Shown: in pieces, positions 32,576 to 39,759 of the stretch
Layout of the letters: each line of letters opens with the position of its first letter
Position numbering within the stretch: the first letter of the stretch is position 1
Assembly (NCBI RefSeq): GCF_016428585.1
Contig: NZ_JAELVR010000008.1
Span: forward strand, 1 to 64,000
Direction of reading: 5' to 3'
Source: Sedimentitalea arenosa
Lineage (GTDB): Bacteria; Pseudomonadota; Alphaproteobacteria; Rhodobacterales; Rhodobacteraceae
Length of the DNA: 64,000 nucleotides
Position numbers and translations under genes: made by a program
Notes under the pieces: generated by a model
Told to the model about the DNA's origin: nothing
Databases searched by the model: none
The model's input: only the letters and a program-made list of their open reading frames with translations

Positions 32576-34051
32576 ATGGCCATATCCGTCGACACCTTCT
32601 TTCTCAACCCCGACGCGCAGGGCACGCTTCAGGCGCAGATCCAGCAGATGATCGCCGAGGGCATCCTGTCGGGCCGCTTCCACCGGGGCGAGAAACTGCC
32701 CTCCTCGCGCAAGCTGGCCAGCCATCTCGGCGTCAGCCGCATCACCGTGACGCTGGCCTATACCGAGCTTCTGGCCAACGACTACCTCACCTCGCGCGGG
32801 CGGTCGGGCTATTTCGTCTCCGACAACGCCCCGGTGCCGCCCAGCTATGCCCCGGCCGGGCGCGGCACGGACCGGGTCGACTGGCCGCGCGCCATCAGCA
32901 AGCGATTCACCGGCGGCGACACGCCCGAAAAGCCGCGCGACTGGCACCGCTACCGCCATCCGTTCATCTACGGCCAGGCCGACCCCACGCTGTTTGACCA
33001 CGCCAACTGGCGGCTCTGCGCCCTGCGCGCGCTGGGGCAGAAGGAATTCGCCTCGCTCACCGCCGACTACTACGACCAGGACGACCCGCTGCTGATCGAG
33101 TTCATCGCCCGCCACACCCTGCCCCGGCGCGGCATCACCGCACGACCCGAGGAAATCCTGATCACCATGGGCGCGCAGAACGCGCTGTGGCTGGCGGCGC
33201 AGATCCTGCTCGACCCGGGCCGCACCGCTGCCATCGAGGACCCCTGTTACCACGCCCTGCGCGACGTGCTGGTGCAGTCGGGGTGCCGCCTCGCGCCGAT
33301 CCGGGTGGATGCGGACGGGCTGCCCCCCGACGCGCTGCCGGGCAAAACCGATGTCATCTTCACCACCCCCAGTCACCAGGCCCCGACCACGGCGACCATG
33401 CCGCTGGCGCGCCGCCGCGCGCTGCTGGACCGGGCGCAGGCGCTCGACGCGCTGATCGTCGAGGACGACTACGAGTTCGAGCTCTCCTTCCTCGCCGCGC
33501 CCTCGCCCGCGCTCAAGTCGCTCGATCGCGACGGACGGGTGATCTATGTCGGAAGCTTTTCCAAGTCGCTGTTCCCGGGCCTGCGGCTGGGCTACATGGT
33601 CGGCTCCGAACCCTTCATCCGCGAAGCGCGCGCCCTGCGCGCCAGCGTGCTGCGCCACCCGCCGGGACATATCCAGCGCACCGCCGCCTATTTCCTGTCG
33701 CTCGGCCATTACGACGCCCAGATCCGGCGCATGTCCCGCGCGCTGCACGACCGGCGCGCCGCGCTCGAAGCCGCCGTGGCGCAAAACGGGCTGACCATCG
33801 CCGGGCGCGGTGTCTATGGCGGTTCTTCGGTCTGGATGCGCGCGCCCGAAGGCACCGACACCGCCGCGCTGGCCGACAGCCTGCGCGGCGAAGGCGTGCT
33901 GATCGAACCCGGCGCGCCCTTCTTCGCCGGCCCCGCCCGCCCGACGGAGTTCTACCGCCTCGGCTATTCCTCGATCCCCAGCCCGCGCATCGCCGAGGGA
34001 ATCGCCCGCATCGCTGCCCGCATCTCCGACCCCGCACCGCAGGAGGGCTGA
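32576..34051 (+). CDS. tauR: MocR/GntR-type regulator of taurine catabolism
   Basis: This 491-residue protein combines a GntR winged helix (about 15-80: L-Q-A-Q-I-Q-Q-M-I-A-E-G-I-L-S-G, then L-A-S-H-L-G-V-S-R-I-T-V) with a type I aminotransferase-like domain (about 120-480). The PLP-binding lysine sits in G-S-F-S-K-S-L-F-P-G-L-R near residue 329. MocR proteins use PLP as a ligand-sensing cofactor. TauR in Rhodobacter capsulatus activates taurine genes, and matching direct repeats are present upstream of tpa and xsc here. A related PdxR-like role is possible by sequence alone, but the location between tpa and xsc makes TauR the better assignment. Confidence 0.85.
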   Translation: MAISVDTFFLNPDAQGTLQAQIQQMIAEGILSGRFHRGEKLPSSRKLASHLGVSRITVTLAYTELLANDYLTSRGRSGYFVSDNAPVPPSYAPAGRGTDRVDWPRAISKRFTGGDTPEKPRDWHRYRHPFIYGQADPTLFDHANWRLCALRALGQKEFASLTADYYDQDDPLLIEFIARHTLPRRGITARPEEILITMGAQNALWLAAQILLDPGRTAAIEDPCYHALRDVLVQSGCRLAPIRVDADGLPPDALPGKTDVIFTTPSHQAPTTATMPLARRRALLDRAQALDALIVEDDYEFELSFLAAPSPALKSLDRDGRVIYVGSFSKSLFPGLRLGYMVGSEPFIREARALRASVLRHPPGHIQRTAAYFLSLGHYDAQIRRMSRALHDRRAALEAAVAQNGLTIAGRGVYGGSSVWMRAPEGTDTAALADSLRGEGVLIEPGAPFFAGPARPTEFYRLGYSSIPSPRIAEGIARIAARISDPAPQEG

Positions 34052-34175
34052 GCACCGCGCCGACCGCCCGAACGCGACCGGCCCGGCATTTACCGCAAGT
34101 GCACTCCCCGCATTTACTTTTCGTTAACCTGTCGGTATCGTTGCTCCACTTCTAACCAGTACAACAGGAAATTTT

Positions 34176-34838
34176 ATGAAACTCAGACTCGTCACAGCGG
34201 CCATCGCCGCTTCCATCGCTTTCGCCGGCGCAGCCGGAGCCGCCACGTTGAACGGTTTGTTCAGCGTACAGGTCGCCCAGATCACCGGCGCGAATTCAAG
34301 CCAGTCGGAAGCGACGGCAGCCAATTTCGGCGCCGCGCTGGCCGGCGGTGTTTCCGACGTCTTCACCTATAACGGTGACCTCAGCTTCGCCACGTCCAAC
34401 TCCAACGACAGCACCACGATCGCATCCTGGCTTGCGACAGGCACTCCCGGCGGGGTGTCCGGTCTTGATTCGACTATCGGTGCCCTGCAGTTGAGCAAGC
34501 CCAACATCAACTCGAACCCCGGAAGCGCGACGACCACGTTCTTCCTGTTCAAGCTCGCGCCCCTCAACGCTGCGGATTTCTCGATCACCCATGACGACGG
34601 CATTGCGCTGTTCGACGACGGTACGCGCATCGGCGGCTTCAACGGCCCCAACGGTCAGCGCACCACCGCCGTCAACGGGTTCGACGGCGGCCAGTTCGAC
34701 CTGCTCTACGTCGCGACCAACGGCGATCCGTCGATCCTCAAGGTCGACATGACCCCGGTTCCGGTTCCCGCCTCGCTGCCGCTGCTTCTGGCAGGTCTCG
34801 GCGGCTTCGCTTTCCTGCGCCGGCGCGCCCGCGCCTGA
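34176..34838 (+). CDS. VPLPA-CTERM exosortase-sorted secreted protein
   Basis: This 220-residue protein has an N-terminal signal peptide (M-K-L-R-L-V-T-A-A-I-A-A-S-I-A-F-A, cleavage after A-G-A near residue 22). Its C-terminal sorting signal is V-P-V-P-A-S-L-P-L-L-L-A-G-L-G-G-F-A-F-L followed by R-R-R-A-R-A: the VPLPA motif, a transmembrane helix and a basic tail. The middle is Ser/Thr/Asn-rich with D-D-G-I-A-L-F-D-D-G and no enzyme motifs. Such proteins are processed by an exosortase and archaeosortase-like systems linked to exopolysaccharide; no exosortase gene is in the window. It is monocistronic with its own terminator. Confidence 0.85.
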   Translation: MKLRLVTAAIAASIAFAGAAGAATLNGLFSVQVAQITGANSSQSEATAANFGAALAGGVSDVFTYNGDLSFATSNSNDSTTIASWLATGTPGGVSGLDSTIGALQLSKPNINSNPGSATTTFFLFKLAPLNAADFSITHDDGIALFDDGTRIGGFNGPNGQRTTAVNGFDGGQFDLLYVATNGDPSILKVDMTPVPVPASLPLLLAGLGGFAFLRRRARA

Positions 34839-34866
34839 CACGGCCCGACAGCGACCAAACGGACAG

Positions 34867-34889
34867 AGCCGCCTCAGGGCGGCTTTTTT
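34867..34889 (+). terminator. Rho-independent terminator after the VPLPA-CTERM gene
   Basis: AGCCGCC (34867-34873) pairs with GGCGGCT (34878-34884) across TCAG, with the T-run extending to 34889. It lies 28 bases after the stop and insulates the xsc promoter region. Confidence 0.85.
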
Positions 34890-34926
34890 CATGTCGGGCC
34901 ATGTCCGGACGCGACCAGCCGCGCGT

Positions 34927-34959
34927 CTGGACCTAAGCGGGCTGCGCGTCTGGCCCTAA
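34927..34959 (+). promoter_or_regulatory. TauR operator: two direct repeats upstream of xsc
   Basis: CTGGACCTAA (34927-34936) and CTGGCCCTAA (34950-34959) repeat with a 23-base period, identical to the period upstream of tpa. They are the best matches in the window to the TauR consensus as I recall it. The xsc ATG is 86 bases beyond the second repeat. By analogy with tpa, the -35 region would fall near 34973 and the -10 near 34996, where CAAAAT occurs at 34995-35000. Confidence 0.75.
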
Positions 34960-34995
34960 CCGCCCCCCCGGCCGATCCCTTACATTACGGCCAGC

Positions 34996-35020
34996 AAAAT
35001 CGGCGACCTCGGCCGATTTT
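34996..35020 (+). other. Perfect 9-bp inverted repeat in the xsc promoter/leader
   Basis: AAAATCGGC (34996-35004) pairs exactly with GCCGATTTT (35012-35020) across GACCTCG, followed by TT. It looks like an intrinsic terminator but lies between the TauR sites and the xsc start. If transcription starts upstream it could attenuate; if it starts near 35006 the palindrome overlaps the -10 and could be an operator. It might also simply be a second terminator for upstream transcripts. Confidence 0.6.
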
Positions 35021-35045
35021 TTCGTGTTTCCAGGGAGACTGCACC

Positions 35046-36824
35046 ATGAAGATGACGACCGAAGAAGCGTTTGTGAAGGTTCTCCAGCGCCACGGCATCC
35101 AGCATGCCTTTGGCATCATCGGTTCGGCCATGATGCCGATTTCCGACCTGTTTCCCAAGGCCGGAATCACCTTCTGGGACTGCGCCCACGAAGGCAGCGC
35201 CGGGATGATGAGCGACGGCTATACCCGCGCCACCGGCAAGATGAGCATGATGATCGCCCAGAACGGCCCCGGCATCACCAATTTCGTCACTGCCGTGAAG
35301 ACCGCCTACTGGAACCACACGCCGCTGCTGCTGGTCACGCCGCAGGCCGCCAACAAGACCATCGGCCAGGGCGGGTTCCAGGAAGTCGAGCAGATGAAGC
35401 TGTTCGAGGACATGGTCGCCTACCAGGAAGAGGTCCGTGACCCCTCCCGCGTGGCCGAGGTGCTGACCCGCGTGATCGCCCAGGCCAAGCGCCTGTCCGG
35501 CCCCGCCCAGATCAACATCCCGCGTGATTTCTGGACCCAGGTGGTCGACATCGCGATCCCCGACCCGATCGAATTCGAAGTCAGCCCCGGCGGCGAGAAC
35601 TCGGTCGCCGAGGCGGCCCGCCTGATGTCCGAGGCAAAGGCCCCGGTCATCCTGAACGGTGCCGGCGTGGTGCTGTCCAAGGGCGGCATCGAAGCCTCGA
35701 GGGCGCTGGCCGAACGGCTCGATGCGCCGGTCTGCGTCGGCTATCAGCACAACGACGCCTTCCCCGGCAGCCATCCGCTGTTTGCAGGCCCGCTGGGCTA
35801 CAACGGGTCCAAGGCCGCGATGGAGCTGATCAAGGACGCGGACGTGGTGCTCTGCCTCGGCACCCGTCTGAATCCGTTCTCGACCCTGCCGGGCTATGGC
35901 ATGGAATACTGGCCCGCCGATGCCAAGATCATCCAGGTCGACATCAACCCCGACCGGATCGGCCTGACCAAGAAGGTCAGTGTCGGCATCGTCGGCGACG
36001 CCGCCAAGGTGGCGCGCGGCATCCTTTCGCAACTGTCGGACACGGCGGGCGACGCCGGCCGGGCCGACCGCAAGGCGAAGATCGCCGAAACCAAGAGCCG
36101 CTGGGCGCAGCAGCTCTCCAGCATGGACCACGAGGACGACGATCCCGGCACCACCTGGAACCAGCGCGCCCGCGCCGACAAGCCCGACTGGATGAGCCCC
36201 CGCATGGCCTGGCGCGCGATCCAGTCCGCCCTGCCGCGCGAAGCGATCATCAGCAGCGACATCGGCAACAACTGCGCCATCGGCAACGCCTACCCGTCTT
36301 TTGACGACGGGCGCAAATACCTCGCCCCGGGTCTCTTCGGCCCCTGCGGCTATGGCCTGCCCGCCATCGTCGGCGCCAAGATCGGCTGCCCGGACGTGCC
36401 GGTGGTCGGTTTCGCGGGCGACGGCGCCTTCGGCATCGCGGTCAACGAACTCACCGCCATCGGGCGCGGCGAGTGGCCCGCGATCACCCAGATCGTGTTC
36501 CGCAACTACCAGTGGGGCGCGGAAAAGCGCAATTCGACCCTCTGGTTCGACGACAATTTCGTCGGAACCGAGCTTGACGACGACGTGTCCTATGCCGGTA
36601 TCGCCAAGGCCTGCGGGCTCAAGGGGGTCGTCGCGCGCACCATGGACGAATTGACCGAGGCCCTGAACACCGCGATCAAGGACCAGATGGAAAACGGTGT
36701 CACCACGCTTATCGAGGCGATGATCAACCAGGAACTCGGCGAACCCTTCCGCCGGGACGCGATGAAGAAACCCGTCGCCGTGGCGGGCATCGACGCCGCC
36801 GACATGCGCCCCCAGACGGTGTGA
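35046..36824 (+). CDS. xsc: Sulfoacetaldehyde acetyltransferase
   Basis: Xsc is a thiamine-diphosphate enzyme that converts sulfoacetaldehyde and phosphate to acetyl phosphate and sulfite. The 592-residue protein starts M-K-M-T-T-E-E-A-F-V-K-V-L-Q-R-H. It has the glutamate region F-W-D-C-A-H-E-G-S-A-G-M-M near 43-55 and the TPP/Mg site G-D-G-A-F-G-I-A-V-N-E-L near 459-470 with N-Y-Q-W-G-A-E-K-R-N-S-T near 488-499, which is the diagnostic Xsc sequence. TauR-type sites precede it and the pta gene converges on it from the right. Sulfite produced here is handled by the TSUP exporter and SoeABC downstream. Confidence 0.96.
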   Translation: MKMTTEEAFVKVLQRHGIQHAFGIIGSAMMPISDLFPKAGITFWDCAHEGSAGMMSDGYTRATGKMSMMIAQNGPGITNFVTAVKTAYWNHTPLLLVTPQAANKTIGQGGFQEVEQMKLFEDMVAYQEEVRDPSRVAEVLTRVIAQAKRLSGPAQINIPRDFWTQVVDIAIPDPIEFEVSPGGENSVAEAARLMSEAKAPVILNGAGVVLSKGGIEASRALAERLDAPVCVGYQHNDAFPGSHPLFAGPLGYNGSKAAMELIKDADVVLCLGTRLNPFSTLPGYGMEYWPADAKIIQVDINPDRIGLTKKVSVGIVGDAAKVARGILSQLSDTAGDAGRADRKAKIAETKSRWAQQLSSMDHEDDDPGTTWNQRARADKPDWMSPRMAWRAIQSALPREAIISSDIGNNCAIGNAYPSFDDGRKYLAPGLFGPCGYGLPAIVGAKIGCPDVPVVGFAGDGAFGIAVNELTAIGRGEWPAITQIVFRNYQWGAEKRNSTLWFDDNFVGTELDDDVSYAGIAKACGLKGVVARTMDELTEALNTAIKDQMENGVTTLIEAMINQELGEPFRRDAMKKPVAVAGIDAADMRPQTV

Positions 36825-36844
36825 GGCACGTCGCCCAAGCAGAC

Positions 36845-36868
36845 GTGATCCGCCGCCCGGCGGGTCAC
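36845..36868. terminator. Hairpin between converging xsc and pta
   Basis: GTGATCCGCC (36845-36854) pairs with GGCGGGTCAC (36859-36868), with one G-T wobble, across GCCC. It sits at the junction of the two converging genes (pta ends at 36865). There is no T-run, so termination would need other factors. Confidence 0.4.
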
Positions 36869-37716
36869 CCCATCGCCACGGCCACCGCCGTGGCGGCCAC
36901 GATGTCCTCGACCGTGGCGCCCCGGCTCAGGTCGCAGACCGGCCGCGCGAACCCTTGCAGGATCGGGCCGAGCGCCTGCGCCCCCGCCAGTTCCTGGCAC
37001 AGCTTGTACGCGATGTTGCCTGCGTCCAGCGACGGGAACACCAGCACGTTGGCATCGCCCGCGCCCAACCCCTTCTTGGCCGCCACGGTCGCGTTCAGCG
37101 CCGCATCCGCCTGCACCGGCCCGATGAACCCGGTCGCCTCCGCCGCCGCTCGCACCACGTCGACGCTGTCCCCCGCGCCCGACGCCCCGGTCGAAAACGA
37201 CAGCAGCGCCACCCGTGCCTCGCCCAGCAGCGCCGCGCCCGATGCGGCCGAAGCGCGCGCGATCGCCGCCAACGCCTCGGCATCCGGCGCGACCGTGACC
37301 GCGCAATCGGCGAAGATCATCGCCCGCCCGTCGGGAAACAGCATCAGGAAGAAGGACGACGGCACGGTCACCCCCTCGGCCAGTCCGATCGCCATGCCCG
37401 CCGCCTCGATCACCCGCCGCGTCGGGCTGTCGGCCCCGGCGACCATCGCATCGGCCTCGCCCGCCGCCACCATCGCCGCGGCGCGGTACAGCGGTTTCGC
37501 CAGCAGCCGCCGCGCGAGGCTTTCCTTCAGACCCCGGGCCTGCACCAGCGCGGCCACCTGCGCGTCCGACACCTCGGCCAGCCCGACCGGGTCGCACAGC
37601 CCCTCAGCGCGCATCCGCGCCACTGCCTCGGCCACCCGCGTCTCCCCGATCTCGGGGAACACCACCCGCGCGGCCTTCGCCCGCGCGCGCTCGATCACAT
37701 TCTCAAGAACCTGCAT
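36865..37716 (-). CDS. pta: Phosphate acetyltransferase
   Basis: Pta converts acetyl phosphate from Xsc to acetyl-CoA. The 283-residue protein begins [22 protein letters not shown]. It contains [14 protein letters not shown] near 88-101, [12 protein letters not shown] near 190-201 and the C-terminal [15 protein letters not shown]. It is the short type lacking the N-terminal BioD-like domain of E. coli Pta, as in other xsc clusters. It is transcribed opposite to xsc and divergent from the citrate-synthase-family gene. Confidence 0.92.
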   Translation of the reverse strand: MQVLENVIERARAKAARVVFPEIGETRVAEAVARMRAEGLCDPVGLAEVSDAQVAALVQARGLKESLARRLLAKPLYRAAAMVAAGEADAMVAGADSPTRRVIEAAGMAIGLAEGVTVPSSFFLMLFPDGRAMIFADCAVTVAPDAEALAAIARASAASGAALLGEARVALLSFSTGASGAGDSVDVVRAAAEATGFIGPVQADAALNATVAAKKGLGAGDANVLVFPSLDAGNIAYKLCQELAGAQALGPILQGFARPVCDLSRGATVEDIVAATAVAVAMG

Positions 37717-37752
37717 ATCCGCCTCCCTGCACCATCCCCGAAGGAGCCTCAC

Positions 37753-38886
37753 ATGAGCGACCCCGTCAAGATCAACCGCGGCCTCAAGGGCGTCTACTTC
37801 GAACGGTCCGGCGTCAGCGACATCGACGGCGCAGCGGGCGAACTGTCCTATCGCGGCTACTCGATCCACGATCTCGCCACACAATCCACCTTCGAGGAAG
37901 TCTGCTACCTGCTGATCTTCGGAGAGCTGCCGACCGCCGACCAGCTGTCCGCCTTCGACGCCCGCCTCAAGGCCGCCCGCACCCTGCCGGATGGCATCCA
38001 CGACATCATCCGCGCCTGCCAGCACGGCCACCCGATGGACGTGTTGCGCACCGCCGTCTCGGCCCTGGCCGCCCTTGAACCGCAAAGCCAGGAGGTCAGC
38101 GAAGAGGCGTTCATCGACAACGGCATCCGCCTGACCAGCCAGGTGCCGATGATCATCGCCGCGCACGAGGCGATCCGCAACGGACGCAACCCGGTGCCCG
38201 CGGACCCGACCCTGTCCCACGCCGCCAACTGGCTCTGGATGCTGAAGGGAGAGCGGCCCAGCGACGAGGCCGCCCGCCTCGCAGATGTCGATTTCATCCT
38301 GCACGCCGAACACGGCAGCAACGCCAGCAGCTTCGCCGCCCGCGTCACCATCGGGACCGAGGCCAACCTGCACGGCGCCATCGTCACCGCGCTCTCGACC
38401 CTCGCCGGTCCCGCCCATGGCGGCGCCGCCGAGGACGTGATGAAAATGGTCGCCGAGATCGGCACACCCGAAAATGCCGCCGCCTACGTCAAGGCCAAGC
38501 GCGCCGCGCGCGAGGCGGTCACCGGCTTCGGCCACCGCGTCTATCGCAAGGAAGACCCCCGCGCGCGCCACATGCGCGACGGCGTGCGGCAGCTGGGCGA
38601 GGAAATGGGCGCGCCCGAATGGTACGAAATCCTGCAAGCCGTGGTCGAGGCGATGAAACCCTATGCCCGCCACGGCCTGAACGTGAACGTCGATTTCTAT
38701 TCCGGCGTGATCTACCAGCTGCACGGCATCCCGATGGACCTTTACGTGCCGATCTTCGCCATCGGACGGATGCCCGGCTGGGTGATCCAGTGCGTCGAAC
38801 AGCTGCGCGGCAACATCCTGATTCGTCCGCTGACGCTCTATAACGGTCCCGACCCGCGCGCCTATGTGCCTGTCGAGCAGAGGTGA
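37753..38886 (+). CDS. Citrate synthase family protein (citrate or 2-methylcitrate synthase)
   Basis: This 377-residue type II-like citrate synthase condenses acetyl-CoA or propionyl-CoA with oxaloacetate. Catalytic residues are visible in [13 protein letters not shown] near 179-191, A-G-P-A-H-G-G-A-A near 220-228 with the first catalytic His, G-F-G-H-R-V-Y near 258-264 with the second, and N-V-N-V-D-F-Y-S-G near 312-320 with the catalytic Asp. Such shorter proteins include both citrate and methylcitrate synthases, and the sequence alone does not decide. No prpB/prpD genes are near; the xsc/pta setting makes acetyl-CoA the likelier substrate (inference). It overlaps the TSUP gene by four bases. 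Confidence 0.85.
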   Translation: MSDPVKINRGLKGVYFERSGVSDIDGAAGELSYRGYSIHDLATQSTFEEVCYLLIFGELPTADQLSAFDARLKAARTLPDGIHDIIRACQHGHPMDVLRTAVSALAALEPQSQEVSEEAFIDNGIRLTSQVPMIIAAHEAIRNGRNPVPADPTLSHAANWLWMLKGERPSDEAARLADVDFILHAEHGSNASSFAARVTIGTEANLHGAIVTALSTLAGPAHGGAAEDVMKMVAEIGTPENAAAYVKAKRAAREAVTGFGHRVYRKEDPRARHMRDGVRQLGEEMGAPEWYEILQAVVEAMKPYARHGLNVNVDFYSGVIYQLHGIPMDLYVPIFAIGRMPGWVIQCVEQLRGNILIRPLTLYNGPDPRAYVPVEQR

Positions 38887-39638
38887 GCGACCTTCTCGCC
38901 CTGCCACCCGGGCTGGCCGCCTTCGCGGTGCTGGCCTGCTTTCTCGCGGGGGCGGTGCGCGGCTTCGCGGGCTTCGGCCTGTCGGCGCTGGCCATGGCGA
39001 TGCTGGCCGCCTTCGTCCCGCCGATCCAGCTGATCCCGTCCTTCTGGTTCCTCGAAATGGCCGCCTCTCTGGTCCTGATGCGGGGCGGCTGGGCCGATGC
39101 CGACCGGCGCACCGCGTTGACGCTGATGATCGGCGCCGGGCTCGGCCTGCCGCTCGGCCTCGCCGTGTCGCTCTCGCTCGACCCGGTCGTGTCCAAGACG
39201 GCGGCACTGGTGCTGTTGATCGTGCTGGCGCTGATGCAGGTGTCGCGTCTGCGCCTGCCGGCGCTGGCGACCCGGACCGGCACCGCCGCCACCGGGCTGT
39301 CCGCCGGGATCATCACCGGCATCGCGGGCGCCGGCGGCATGCTGATCGCGCTCTACGCGCTGGCGCGCGACATCCCGGCGCGGCGGATGCGCGGCACGCT
39401 CAACATCTACCTGCTGGGCGGCGGCGTGCTCGGACTGCTGGTTCACCTGCTCGTCGGCACGATGACCTCCGAGGCCGCAACGCGCGGGCTCGTGCTGGTC
39501 GCGCCGACACTGGCCGGAGTCTTCGTCGGCAAGGCGCTGTTCACGCCCCGGTGGGAGCGCTGGTACCGCCCCGCCTGCCTGCTGCTCCTGATCGGTCTCG
39601 CCACCTCGGGCCTGCTGCGCCTGGCGCTCGCGGGATGA
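38883..39638 (+). CDS. TSUP/TauE-like sulfite exporter
   Basis: This 251-residue integral membrane protein has about seven to eight helices. The repeat motif of the TSUP family is [11 protein letters not shown] near residues 23-33, with its second-half counterpart G-I-A-G-A-G-G-M-L near 142-150. The start is GTG inside the overlap with the previous gene. TauE/TauZ-type exporters in taurine clusters are thought to expel sulfite or a sulfonate, so the same is proposed here from position. TSUP members can also carry other anions. Confidence 0.82.
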   Translation: MSDLLALPPGLAAFAVLACFLAGAVRGFAGFGLSALAMAMLAAFVPPIQLIPSFWFLEMAASLVLMRGGWADADRRTALTLMIGAGLGLPLGLAVSLSLDPVVSKTAALVLLIVLALMQVSRLRLPALATRTGTAATGLSAGIITGIAGAGGMLIALYALARDIPARRMRGTLNIYLLGGGVLGLLVHLLVGTMTSEAATRGLVLVAPTLAGVFVGKALFTPRWERWYRPACLLLLIGLATSGLLRLALAG

Positions 39639-39759
39639 GGCCGCGCGTTCCACCGCCCGGCGCCAGCGTGGAACCGCGTTCCAACTCGCGCCCGATCGCC
39701 AGAAAAGGGTTGCCCCTGCGCCCGATTTGCCGGACCGTTCGCCCCGAGGGAGGCCTTCG

